Shown here one piece after another: positions 25,718-34,050 of a stretch of 64,000 nt of DNA. The notes below the pieces were generated by a model. That model searched no databases, was not told where the DNA came from, and saw only the letters and a program-made list of their open reading frames with translations. Position numbers and translations under genes: made by a program. Every line of letters begins with the position of its first letter. Positions within the stretch are counted from its first letter, which is position 1. Source of the stretch: CADEFX01 sp050260355 (GTDB lineage Bacteria; Pseudomonadota; Alphaproteobacteria; Rhizobiales; Hyphomicrobiaceae); contig JBLNBZ010000147.1 in assembly GCA_050260355.1 (NCBI GenBank), positions 119,614 through 183,613 on the forward strand, given 5' to 3'.

Positions 25718-26619
25718 GAACGGCTGGGCAGCGCACGGCTCCTGGCACGATCGGCGGGCGCGGTTCAGGCTCGGCGTCATATCTCATCCGCCAGACCGGC
25801 CAGGGCCTTTGGATCGTGGCCATTTCCAGCGGCCTGTTTTGGCTCGTCTGGATCTATGGCAACGGGCTCCGCGATCCGCGCTACCTCGACGGCTGGGTGC
25901 TGGCCGGCGGCATGAGCCTGCAGCTCTATTTTCACATTGCCAGGAAAGCGGCCAGCCTGTCGCCGAAATCCGCCATGCGCTGGCGGAAGATTCACATTTT
26001 TCTCGGTTATTTGCTGATCGCCGCCTTTCTCTCGCATTCGGATTTCTCGCTGCCCGACACTCCCTTTGAATGGGCGCTGTGGGCAGGCTTCGTGCTGGTA
26101 ACGCTCAGCGGCATTTTCGGCACCTACCTCGCCTGGTCGCTGCAGACCAGGCGCCAGATCGACGAGGGCATGAGCTATGACCGCATCCCCATCCGCCGCG
26201 CCGAGCTGGCGCGAGGTGTCCACGCCGCAGTCGCCGAGACCGATCCGGCCGCCCCTGCGATCGCCTTACCGGCGCCGCCCTATGACGCCTGGATCATGGA
26301 CCTCTACACCGACCACCTGCGGGGCTTTTTCCAGGGGCAGCGCAATTTCGCAGCCCATCTCATTGGCTCGCAGCACCCCCTCAAGCGGCTGACGGACGAG
26401 ATTGACAACCTGTCGCGCTATGTCGACCAGCCGAGACAGGAGAAGCTTGCCGTCATCAAGGACCTGGTAATCGAGAAGGACCGGCTCGATTTCGCGCGCG
26501 TCTATCTCGGATTGACCAGGGCCTGGCTGTTCGTGCACGTGCCCGTCACCTATGGGCTGATCGTACTGACGCTGCTGCACGTCCTCGTCGTCTATGCCTA
26601 TTCATCGGGGCTCTGGTGA
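25714..26619 (+). CDS. Predicted di-heme b-type membrane cytochrome
   Basis: 301 residues with five hydrophobic helices (about 31-49, 61-76, 93-109, 119-141 and 271-296) and a soluble loop of about 130 residues between the fourth and fifth. Helix 3 has His94 and His108 and helix 5 has His275 and His289, each pair 14 apart. That is the spacing that binds two b-hemes one above the other in bc1 cytochrome b and NOX/ferric reductases. His74 is also in a helix. No family name recognised. The start is GTG with AGAGG upstream. It sits between the tetraheme and decaheme genes and is the natural candidate to carry electrons across the inner membrane. Confidence 0.78.
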   Translation: MRTAGQRTAPGTIGGRGSGSASYLIRQTGQGLWIVAISSGLFWLVWIYGNGLRDPRYLDGWVLAGGMSLQLYFHIARKAASLSPKSAMRWRKIHIFLGYLLIAAFLSHSDFSLPDTPFEWALWAGFVLVTLSGIFGTYLAWSLQTRRQIDEGMSYDRIPIRRAELARGVHAAVAETDPAAPAIALPAPPYDAWIMDLYTDHLRGFFQGQRNFAAHLIGSQHPLKRLTDEIDNLSRYVDQPRQEKLAVIKDLVIEKDRLDFARVYLGLTRAWLFVHVPVTYGLIVLTLLHVLVVYAYSSGLW

Positions 26620-29309
26620 TGTGGCGACAGGGCGAGAGGCAGGCTGGCCCCGGCTCCCTGCGAGACCGTCTGGCTGTGCTGCTGGCGCTCGTGACCGTCG
26701 TCTGCCTGGGCGCGGCCTTCGTTCTCGCCAAGGACACGCAGTTCCTCATGCCCGGGCCGCTGGCGAGTGCGCACGCCACGATCGAGAATTGCAGCGCCTG
26801 CCACACCAAGAGCGGCAGCGGCAAGCTGAGCTGGGTTCACGGCCTCGTTGCCGGTGACCGGCTTGCCGACAGCAACGCCTGTCTCACCTGCCACAAGATG
26901 CCGGACACGGCCTTCAACCCGCACAGCGCTTCGCCAGAGGTGCTGAAGCAGAGCACCATGCGGTTGACAAGAACCGCTTTGGAGACCCCTGCGCCGCAGT
27001 CGGCCCACGCACAGAGCATGGCCTTCCCGACCGATAGCGTCGTCGCTCGCGGCTTGTATTGCGCGACCTGCCACCAGGAGCATCAGGGCGTGAATTTCAA
27101 GCTGAACAAGATTTCCAACGAGCAATGCCGCTCCTGCCACGTGGTGAAGTTCGACAGCTTCGACGGCCATCACCCGAATTTCGAGAACTATCCGTTCAAG
27201 CGGCGCACGCACATCATCTATGACCATGCCGGCCATTTCGGAAAGCACTTCCCGGAGATGGCGAAGAAGGATCCGGCCAAGCGCATTCCCGCGACCTGCT
27301 CGGCCTGTCACGACAGCGGCAAGGACAGGCGAGTCATGGCCGTGGCACCGTTCGAGCAGACATGCACCGCCTGTCATCTCGACCAGATCACCGGCAAGGA
27401 GCGGGTCAGCGGCCCTAAAGGCATTGCCTTCCTGACGCTGCCTGGCCTCGACCTGCAAACGCTGAGGAAGAAGAAAGCCGCGATCGGCGAATGGCCGGAC
27501 GCGTCGGAAGCCGAGCTCACACCATTCATGAAGGTCATGATCAGCCGGAACGAGCGAGGCCGTACACTTATCAAGGCCGTCGACGGCCTGAACCTCCAGG
27601 ATCTGAGCGGTGCAAGCGACACCCAGATCAAGGCGGTGACGAATCTGGCCTGGGAGATCAAGAGGCTATTCTACGCCCTGATCAAGGGAGGGGCGTCGGA
27701 CGTGCTGGCTAACCTCAACGTTGGCGGGACGAAGCCGAATGCTGCTCTTGTTACCGATCTGATCGCGAACATCCCGCGCGACGTGGTCGCCAGCGCGCAG
27801 CAGCAGTGGCTACCCAATCTCGGCGCGGAAATGGCCAATCGCCCGGTCACGAGTGATCAGAAACAAAACGGCTGGAGCACGACGATTACGGAATCGAGTT
27901 TGGCCGGATCGGCGTCTCCCCAAGTGCAATCGGGCTCCGATGCACGCCAGGCAAGCGGGAAGCTCGGTCCAGGGGCCGCAGGAAGCGAAGCGCCCCAGCC
28001 TAAAGGAACGACCGGAAAGGCCGATACCGCGAACGCCAAGCCCGACAGTGGCAGGGAAACGCAGTCCGCCGAAAGACCGAGCTCAGCGCCTACAAAAGCA
28101 GATTCGGACGGATCGGAACCTTCCGAAAAGCCGTCTGGTTCGGAAGCCGCCGGTAGAGCACCAGCCAGCAAAGCCATACCCAATCAGCAAGCCTGCATCG
28201 TGCGCGTTTTTGGTCAGTGTCTGCTGTCCAAGGAACCGGAAAAGGAGGCTGAAGCAGTCAAGTCTGACCGAGCGGCCAGACAAACCGATACCGCGAACGC
28301 CAAGCCGGACGCTGATAAGAAGAAATCTTCTCCCGAAGAGCTGCCTCCCGCAATGCAGGCAGGGCTCAAGGAGACCCGGCAAGCAGCTCAGGCTGAAGGA
28401 GCGGCCGGGAAAGCCAAACCCGCGAACAGCAAGCCCGGAGGCGGCAAGGAAAACCCCTCCGCCGGCGAGCAGCCTCAGAAGAAGGCGACGGACCAAACCG
28501 ACGATCTGCTCTTCCCCACGGAGGAGGAGCTTCGCGCGATGAAAGCTGGAAACAGGAACGCGGGGAAAGCAGCCCAGCCTGAAGCAGCAGCCGGAAAAGC
28601 CGATGCCGCAAACGCCAAGCCCGATAGCGCCGCATCTGCAAATGCCGCCTCCAGGGCGGACGCAAATGCGCCAGCCGGCTCCCCGCCGGACTCAGACGAT
28701 GCGGCTAAGCCTCAAACAAGGGCTGCACCTGTGATCGGCATCAAAAGCGACGTCGATCCGGAAAGCTGGGCTGCATATGGCGGCTGGTACCGGCAGGATT
28801 ACGCGATTTTCTACCGTCCCACAGGCCATAAGGACAAATTCATCTACTCTTGGCTCTTTCTGACCGGTCCCCAAGCGCCGAAAGGAGATAGGAGCCCGGC
28901 GGCCGCCGTCTTCGATTTTCTCACGAGCAAGGACGCGCAGGGGTCATGCACGAAATGCCACAGCGTTGACGATATCCAGGGTAAAGGGCGAGTCGTCAAT
29001 TTCTCGCCGCCTTCAGTCGAGAGCAAACAGGGACGCTTCACGAATTTCATCCATGAGCCGCACTTCGGCATCCTGGATAATCGCGGTTGTCTGACCTGCC
29101 ATAGACTTGAAAAGGGCCGCCCCTATCTGGAGAGCTTCACGCAGGGCAATCCGCAAAACTTCGCATCCAATTTCCGTGCGGTGAGCAAAGATTTGTGCCA
29201 GACCTGTCACACCAGCAGCAAGGCGCGTCAAGATTGTCTGACGTGCCACAAATACCATGTGAATGGCGTGATCACGCCGATCATGAGCACGAAAATCCCA
29301 GTCCAGTAA
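26619..29309 (+). CDS. Decaheme c-type cytochrome with long low-complexity linker
   Basis: 896 residues. The N-terminus has an arginine-containing start and one hydrophobic segment (about 17-37), either signal peptide or membrane anchor. Six CXXCH sites follow: CSACH (58), CLTCH (88), CATCH (148), CRSCH (170), CSACH (227) and CTACH (249). After a helical part (about 270-410) there is a linker of nearly 300 residues rich in Ala, Lys, Pro, Glu and Ser with degenerate TANAKPD-type repeats. A C-terminal domain then carries four more CXXCH sites near 777, 824, 860 and 873. The ATG at 26619 overlaps the previous stop (TGATG). Probably periplasmic and membrane-tethered. The two heme modules on a flexible tether could span part of the periplasm. 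Confidence 0.9.
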   Translation: MWRQGERQAGPGSLRDRLAVLLALVTVVCLGAAFVLAKDTQFLMPGPLASAHATIENCSACHTKSGSGKLSWVHGLVAGDRLADSNACLTCHKMPDTAFNPHSASPEVLKQSTMRLTRTALETPAPQSAHAQSMAFPTDSVVARGLYCATCHQEHQGVNFKLNKISNEQCRSCHVVKFDSFDGHHPNFENYPFKRRTHIIYDHAGHFGKHFPEMAKKDPAKRIPATCSACHDSGKDRRVMAVAPFEQTCTACHLDQITGKERVSGPKGIAFLTLPGLDLQTLRKKKAAIGEWPDASEAELTPFMKVMISRNERGRTLIKAVDGLNLQDLSGASDTQIKAVTNLAWEIKRLFYALIKGGASDVLANLNVGGTKPNAALVTDLIANIPRDVVASAQQQWLPNLGAEMANRPVTSDQKQNGWSTTITESSLAGSASPQVQSGSDARQASGKLGPGAAGSEAPQPKGTTGKADTANAKPDSGRETQSAERPSSAPTKADSDGSEPSEKPSGSEAAGRAPASKAIPNQQACIVRVFGQCLLSKEPEKEAEAVKSDRAARQTDTANAKPDADKKKSSPEELPPAMQAGLKETRQAAQAEGAAGKAKPANSKPGGGKENPSAGEQPQKKATDQTDDLLFPTEEELRAMKAGNRNAGKAAQPEAAAGKADAANAKPDSAASANAASRADANAPAGSPPDSDDAAKPQTRAAPVIGIKSDVDPESWAAYGGWYRQDYAIFYRPTGHKDKFIYSWLFLTGPQAPKGDRSPAAAVFDFLTSKDAQGSCTKCHSVDDIQGKGRVVNFSPPSVESKQGRFTNFIHEPHFGILDNRGCLTCHRLEKGRPYLESFTQGNPQNFASNFRAVSKDLCQTCHTSSKARQDCLTCHKYHVNGVITPIMSTKIPVQ

Positions 29310-29344
29310 CCGTCCCAATCTTCCGGCTGCGAAGGGTCGTGCCG

Positions 29345-30370
29345 CTACTTGTGCGCCACGACCATCGAATAGGCGCCCTGCAAATGCTGGACGCGGACAT
29401 CGCGAAAGCCTGCTTCGCGCATCCAGGCCATGCAATCCGCGCCCGTGTAGTCGAACCCGTCCGTGGTCTCGATCAACATGTTCAGGCTCATCAGCAGCCC
29501 GTAGGCGTTCTGGCGCCGGTCATCGTCGATGATGGCGTCGTAGACGATGAGAGCACCGCCGGCCGGAAGAGACGCGTGGGCGTTCTCGAGAAGGTGCTTC
29601 TTCTGCTCCAGGCTCCAGTCGTGCAGGATGTGGCCCATCACCAGGACGTCGACCGTTGGCAGCCGGTCCGTGAAGAAATTGCCGGGCTGGAATGCAAGAC
29701 GCCCGGCGAGCCCATGCTGGGCGACGTAGCGCTCGAACACAGGTTGTACCGCGGGGAGATCGAACCCGAAGCCGGTCAGGTGCGGATGGGCCCGCGCGAT
29801 CTCGACCGTGAGTCCGCCCTGCGCACAGCCGATATCGGCAAACGTCCGGTATTTGTCCCACGGGAAGGCCGCTGCCATGGCACGTGCGGTCGGCAAGCTC
29901 AGGCCGGTCATGGCTCCAAGGAACAGCTCGAGCCGGGCAGGAACGGCATAGACGGCGGTAAAGAGGTCGGGCTCCCCGCGCCCGATCTCGTTCTGTGGCA
30001 AGCCGGTGATGAGCGCCTCGGTGAGATTGCCCCAGAACCGGTACAGCCGCGTGTTCATCATCTCGAGCATGCCGCCCACGTAGGACGGCTTGGCTCGATC
30101 GAGATAGAGCTCGGTCTCGGCGGTGTTGGCATATGACCCGTCGTCCAGGCGCTGGAGCATGCCGAGCGCCACCAGCGCGTCGAGGAAATCGCGGGCTGCG
30201 CGCTCGTGCAAGCCGAGAGCCTCGCGCACCTTGGACAGCGGCATGGGCCCGCTTGCGGCAAGCTTCGTGAACAGCCCGAGCTCGATGGCGCTGAGCAGTG
30301 TCTTGGAAGCCCAAAAGGCGCTTCCAAGCTGCAGGATCTTGTCGGGTGAGATGGTGGTCATTCGGGTCAT
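29345..30370 (-). CDS. SAM-dependent O-methyltransferase (acetylserotonin/hydroxyneurosporene type)
   Basis: 341 residues. The N-terminal helical dimerisation/winged-helix domain (about 10-100) is followed by a Rossmann methyltransferase domain with the SAM motif FADIGCAQGGLTVEIA (about 175-190). Later come the VLVMGHILHDW segment, typical of this family, and ALIVYDAII. The ATG at 30370 follows AGGAG; the longer frame reads antisense through the cytochrome gene. It lies 36 bases after the decaheme gene but on the opposite strand. Substrate unknown; family members methylate small hydroxylated aromatics, carotenoid precursors or antibiotics. Confidence 0.85.
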   Translation of the reverse strand: MTRMTTISPDKILQLGSAFWASKTLLSAIELGLFTKLAASGPMPLSKVREALGLHERAARDFLDALVALGMLQRLDDGSYANTAETELYLDRAKPSYVGGMLEMMNTRLYRFWGNLTEALITGLPQNEIGRGEPDLFTAVYAVPARLELFLGAMTGLSLPTARAMAAAFPWDKYRTFADIGCAQGGLTVEIARAHPHLTGFGFDLPAVQPVFERYVAQHGLAGRLAFQPGNFFTDRLPTVDVLVMGHILHDWSLEQKKHLLENAHASLPAGGALIVYDAIIDDDRRQNAYGLLMSLNMLIETTDGFDYTGADCMAWMREAGFRDVRVQHLQGAYSMVVAHK

Positions 30371-30432
30371 GACATTTCTCCTGTCGTGGGCAGGGCTCTG
30401 CGCCCGCGAGCCGGGAAGCGAGATCGGTGCTC

Positions 30433-30942
30433 TCAGTTCGGCATCGCGACGGTGAGATACGGCGCGGTCGGCTTCTCCGAATCCCCCATCATACTTGGCA
30501 CCTTGTGCCGGATCGGCTTCAGGCTCTTGAGGTAGGAGGCAAGCGCGCGAGCGTCTGCATCCGTCAACCTGCTGTAGCTGTGGTAAGGCATGACGGGCGC
30601 GAGCATCCGTCCATCCGGTCGCGCGCCCGTGCGAACGGCCTTGATGATGTCCGCCTCGCTCCACTTGCCGAGGCCGGTCTCCGGGTCCGGCGTCAGATTG
30701 GGCGGGTAGAAGATGCCGAGGCCTGGGATCTTGAAGCCTATCTCCGAACCGGCAAGATGGCGCTGCGGATCGGGCTTGCCGACGAGCGTCCCCGGGGTGT
30801 GGCAGCCGGTGCAGTCCATGATCGCGGCCAGGTAGCTTCCACGCTCGACACGCTCGTCCGCCAAGGCTTGCCCTGCCGTGCCGAGGAGCCCCCCGGTCAA
30901 GGTAAATGCAACCACAACTCGTAAGTTGGCCGAGATCGCCAT
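30433..30942 (-). CDS. Monoheme cytochrome c
   Basis: 169-residue secreted class I type cytochrome c. It has a signal peptide (about 1-28, ALA-DE), the heme site CTGCH at 44-48 in RGSYLAAIMDCTGCHTPG, a likely axial Met in MLAPVMPYHSY, and a C-terminal helix LTDADARALASYLKSLKP. The sequence resembles the cytochrome subunits that accept electrons from periplasmic dehydrogenases. It lies 62 bases upstream of the methyltransferase on the same strand and is divergent from the HTH/TPR protein. It could link the multiheme locus to a dehydrogenase; that is inference. Confidence 0.88.
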   Translation of the reverse strand: MAISANLRVVVAFTLTGGLLGTAGQALADERVERGSYLAAIMDCTGCHTPGTLVGKPDPQRHLAGSEIGFKIPGLGIFYPPNLTPDPETGLGKWSEADIIKAVRTGARPDGRMLAPVMPYHSYSRLTDADARALASYLKSLKPIRHKVPSMMGDSEKPTAPYLTVAMPN

Positions 30943-31082
30943 GGCCGTTCCCTCCCTCTCTTTCAGCGGCGGCTGCCCTTGTAGCCGGCGAACGTTTCCG
31001 CGGCTCTTTCCGGAAATTGTCTATATTTTCCCGGATAGCGTGTCTGATGATGCGGGCCTGAGGGGCCCGGGAGCGCGTGCTG

Positions 31083-32528
31083 ATGGACAATAAGAAGCGG
31101 ATTGCGGCGGCGATCAGGGACTATCTCGCCCGCGAACGCATCTCGCGCGAGCAGTTCGCCTTCAAGACGAGGCTGGGAAAGTCCACGGTCGACAAGCTGT
31201 TGATCGGGCAGTTCTCGGACAAGACGCTGTCGATCGTCGAGAGCCACACCAAGCTTGCGTTGCGGTCGACGCTGGAAGGCTTTCCCGAGCCGCAGCCCAA
31301 TCCTGGCGCTGGCGCAGCGATGCAAGCGGCCTTGAAATCTTTCGACCAGCCGTCCATCGCGGTGCTCCCTTTCACCAATCTTGGAGACGATCCCGAGCGG
31401 GACTATCTGTCGGACGGAATCACCGAGGACATCATCACCGCGCTCGCGCGCTTGCGCTGGCTGTTCGTCATCGCTCGCAACTCGACCTTTGTTTACAAGA
31501 ACAGGGCCGTGGACGTCAGAGAGGTCGCGCGGGAGCTCGGCGTTCGCTACGTGTTGGAAGGCAGCGTCAGAACGGCAGCGCAACGTATTCGTGTCACCGG
31601 TCAGTTGATCGACGCGGCGACGGGCAAGCACATCTGGGCGGAGCGCTACGACCGCGAGCTGCAAGATGTTTTTGCCGTTCAAGACGACATCACCGAGCGT
31701 GTCGTGGCGGCAGTCGAGCCGCACCTCTACGCGGAGGAGGGATTCCGCGCCGCGAACAGACAGCCGGACAGCATCGACGCCTGGGGGCTCGTCGTCCGCG
31801 CCTTGAGCATGCTGAACCGGGTCGAGCGCAAGCTGAATCAGGATGCACAGTCCTTGCTGCATCGCGCCATCACCATGGACCCAACCTATGGCAGAGCCCA
31901 TGCCCTGCTTGGGTGGGCCGTGTGGTGGTCGGCTCACTGCTATTGGTTTGAGAACACGCGCCAGGGTTACCGCCAGGCGGCGGCCCATGCTCAGCACGCC
32001 GTCTTGCATGATCCGAGCGATCCTTGGGCGCGCATGGTCAGCGGTTTATGCCTGAGCACGGCGGGCCAGCACCAGCGAGCGTTGGTGGAGCTGCAAAGCG
32101 CCCTCGACCTCAATCCCAGCTTTGCACTCGGCCATATGGCCTTCGGGTGGGCGCTGCTACGTGCCGGCTCTTTCGATGAGGCGATTGCCGAGACGGGAAG
32201 GGCTCTTCGGATGAGCCCGCTCGACAGTTTCTCGGGCTTCTACGCGGCCATTCATGGCTTGGCGCTGCTGGGTGCTCGGCGTTTCGAGGAGGCGCTTCCC
32301 TTCCTGCGCGCTGCGGTTGCCGCGTTTGCGGAATATTCCGGACACCTCAACACTCTGATCAGCTGCTGCGGCCATCTCGGCGTGATCGACGAGGCACAGG
32401 AGTTCATCGCCACTCGGAACAGAATTGGGCCGCCGCTGCGCCTCCGCGTGCTCCGGGAAAACCTGGGGCGGTTCGCCCACTGCGATGTGTTCATCGAGGG
32501 GCTCAGGAAGGCGGGCGTTCCGGAGTGA
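31083..32528 (+). CDS. HTH / TolB-like / TPR protein (adenylate-cyclase-associated type)
   Basis: 481 residues. The N-terminal 70 residues look like a helix-turn-helix DNA-binding domain (RISREQFAFKTRLGKSTVDKL). A TolB/FlgO-like domain follows (about 90-210: SIAVLPFTNLGDDPERDYLSDGITEDI and GSVRTAAQRIRVTGQLIDA), then a TPR region to the C-terminus (YGRAHALLGWAVWW, LNPSFALGHMAFGWALL). This layout is common in rhizobial regulators related to class III adenylate cyclases but without the cyclase domain. It may regulate the adjacent divergent cytochrome c gene. A GTG six bases upstream (31077) is an alternative start. Confidence 0.82.
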   Translation: MDNKKRIAAAIRDYLARERISREQFAFKTRLGKSTVDKLLIGQFSDKTLSIVESHTKLALRSTLEGFPEPQPNPGAGAAMQAALKSFDQPSIAVLPFTNLGDDPERDYLSDGITEDIITALARLRWLFVIARNSTFVYKNRAVDVREVARELGVRYVLEGSVRTAAQRIRVTGQLIDAATGKHIWAERYDRELQDVFAVQDDITERVVAAVEPHLYAEEGFRAANRQPDSIDAWGLVVRALSMLNRVERKLNQDAQSLLHRAITMDPTYGRAHALLGWAVWWSAHCYWFENTRQGYRQAAAHAQHAVLHDPSDPWARMVSGLCLSTAGQHQRALVELQSALDLNPSFALGHMAFGWALLRAGSFDEAIAETGRALRMSPLDSFSGFYAAIHGLALLGARRFEEALPFLRAAVAAFAEYSGHLNTLISCCGHLGVIDEAQEFIATRNRIGPPLRLRVLRENLGRFAHCDVFIEGLRKAGVPE

Positions 32529-32615
32529 CGCGCGAGCGGCGTTCTTGTCTCGATGCGCAAGCGCAGGCCCAGCACCGATAGGTGCCAGGCCTCGGCACCC
32601 GAGCGCGCTCAGCCG

Positions 32616-32861
32616 TTACTGCTTAGGGGGCGTAGCGTTGGGATCGCGTGGAACTGCGGGATTGGTGGCGGGCCGCTCGACGGTTTGACCGACGCCCGTG
32701 GTCGGTTCGTTGTTGGTCAGGAAGGCGATGCCGAGCAGGAGCAGGACAGCGATCACCGCTGCCGGCACCAGGTAAGAGTAGCCCCGCGTATTTCCGGGGA
32801 CACGCGGCAGATCGGAGTCGGGGATGGGTCGCTGGTCGAGGGGATCACGGTTCTCGTTCAT
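32616..32861 (-). CDS. Small single-helix membrane protein
   Basis: 81 residues: a hydrophilic Pro/Asp-rich N-terminus, one hydrophobic helix (about 31-48, YLVPAAVIAVLLLLGIAFL) and a Pro/Thr-rich tail. Unrecognised. A strong AAGGAG site precedes the ATG at 32861. The tail would be periplasmic if the basic side stays in. Confidence 0.65.
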   Translation of the reverse strand: MNENRDPLDQRPIPDSDLPRVPGNTRGYSYLVPAAVIAVLLLLGIAFLTNNEPTTGVGQTVERPATNPAVPRDPNATPPKQ

Positions 32862-32989
32862 GAAGGTCTCCTTCAGGAGGGGAACGATGACCGTCGGTCG
32901 AGGTTCCGGCCGGGCAGCGCGATCTCGCGGAAGTCGGAGGCCACACGAACAATCGGAGCTTTCCGCCCCGGTCTCAGCGTTTGGCGGGC

Positions 32990-33835
32990 TCAGTGTATCG
33001 GTCCCCCGCAGATCTGTGTCCGCCGCATGACCCGCCTGAACGGACCGGCATCGTGGATCGCCAGGTGCTTGCAGCTGCGATTGTCCCAGAAGGCAATCGA
33101 CCCGGTCTCCCAGCGAAAGCGGCACGTGAACTCCGGCCGGTGGCCGTGCTCGAGCAGGAAGTCCAGCAGAGGCTTGCTCTCGGCTTCCGTCATGCCTTCG
33201 AAGCAGTACGTGTAGGAGTGATTGACGTAGAGCAGCTTGCGGCCCGTCTCGGGATGGGTGACCACGACCGGATGCGCGCTCACCGTCTCGCGCCAGTCGG
33301 CATCCTCGCGCACCTTCGTCGAGCGCTGGGCATTCATGTTGGCCCGCGGACCCGCCACTTTGCGATCCGAATGCAGCGCCTTCAGTCCGCTGAGCAGATT
33401 CTTCATGCCGTTCGATAGCGTCTCGTAGGCCTGATACTGATTGGCGAACAGCGTGTCGCCGCCGTAAGGAGGAACCTCGATGGCGTAGAGAATGGCGCCC
33501 ATGGGTGGCTCGGCCACCATGGTCGTGTCGGCGTGCCATTCCTCGCCCACGATCCTCTTGTCGCCCGGCTCGCGCGTGATCTGGACGATCTCCGGATCGG
33601 CCTGTGTGCCCTTGTAGTTGGGGTGGATGAAGATCTTTCCGAATCGGCGAGTGAAGGCTTTGTGCCGCTCCGCATCGAGCTTCTGGTCGCGGAAAAAGAT
33701 CACGCAATGATCCAGCAGCGCCTGGCGGATGTCGCCGATGGTGCGATCGTCGAGATCCTGGCTGACATCGACGCCGTGGATCTCCGCTCCGATACTGCCT
33801 GCGATTGGCCGCACCTCGATGTGGCTGTTGCGCAT
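32990..33835 (-). CDS. TauD/TfdA-family Fe(II)/2-oxoglutarate dioxygenase
   Basis: 281-residue alpha-ketoglutarate-dependent dioxygenase. The iron facial triad is visible as WHADT (His-x-Asp) and a distal His in CKHLAIHD, and the 2-oxoglutarate-binding Arg lies in FRRVMRR. Further family features are HCVIFFRDQ, the VPPYGGDTLFANQ segment and RFRWETGSIAFWDNR. Members act on taurine, 2,4-D, alkyl sulfates and related acids; the substrate here is unknown. The ATG at 33835 has GGAGG upstream, and the N-terminal extension to 33937 is non-conserved. It is divergent from the LLM flavoprotein gene with a 215-base shared promoter region. Confidence 0.9.
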   Translation of the reverse strand: MRNSHIEVRPIAGSIGAEIHGVDVSQDLDDRTIGDIRQALLDHCVIFFRDQKLDAERHKAFTRRFGKIFIHPNYKGTQADPEIVQITREPGDKRIVGEEWHADTTMVAEPPMGAILYAIEVPPYGGDTLFANQYQAYETLSNGMKNLLSGLKALHSDRKVAGPRANMNAQRSTKVREDADWRETVSAHPVVVTHPETGRKLLYVNHSYTYCFEGMTEAESKPLLDFLLEHGHRPEFTCRFRWETGSIAFWDNRSCKHLAIHDAGPFRRVMRRTQICGGPIH

Positions 33836-34050
33836 GGGGTTTCCTCCGCCCGGTGATTTTTGCGTCGCCGCCGCTGGCCGCCGTCGTGCGAGCACCGGCG
33901 GCCTGGTCAGGCTAGGGTGGGTTGGCTCATGCCGCAACTGGGCGAGGACATGCGCTGATCGAACGGAGCCCCGCGTCCATCCTCCTCGATGCGGATTTGC
34001 GCTACGCTTGCCGGCCTGCTTCTGGCCAACGAGCTCACGGGAGGCGACGC

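Noticed and set aside
27901..28740. Tandem repeats in the decaheme gene as a CRISPR or DNA satellite
   Set aside because: The repeats are protein-level and degenerate, in frame, with no conserved DNA unit or spacers.
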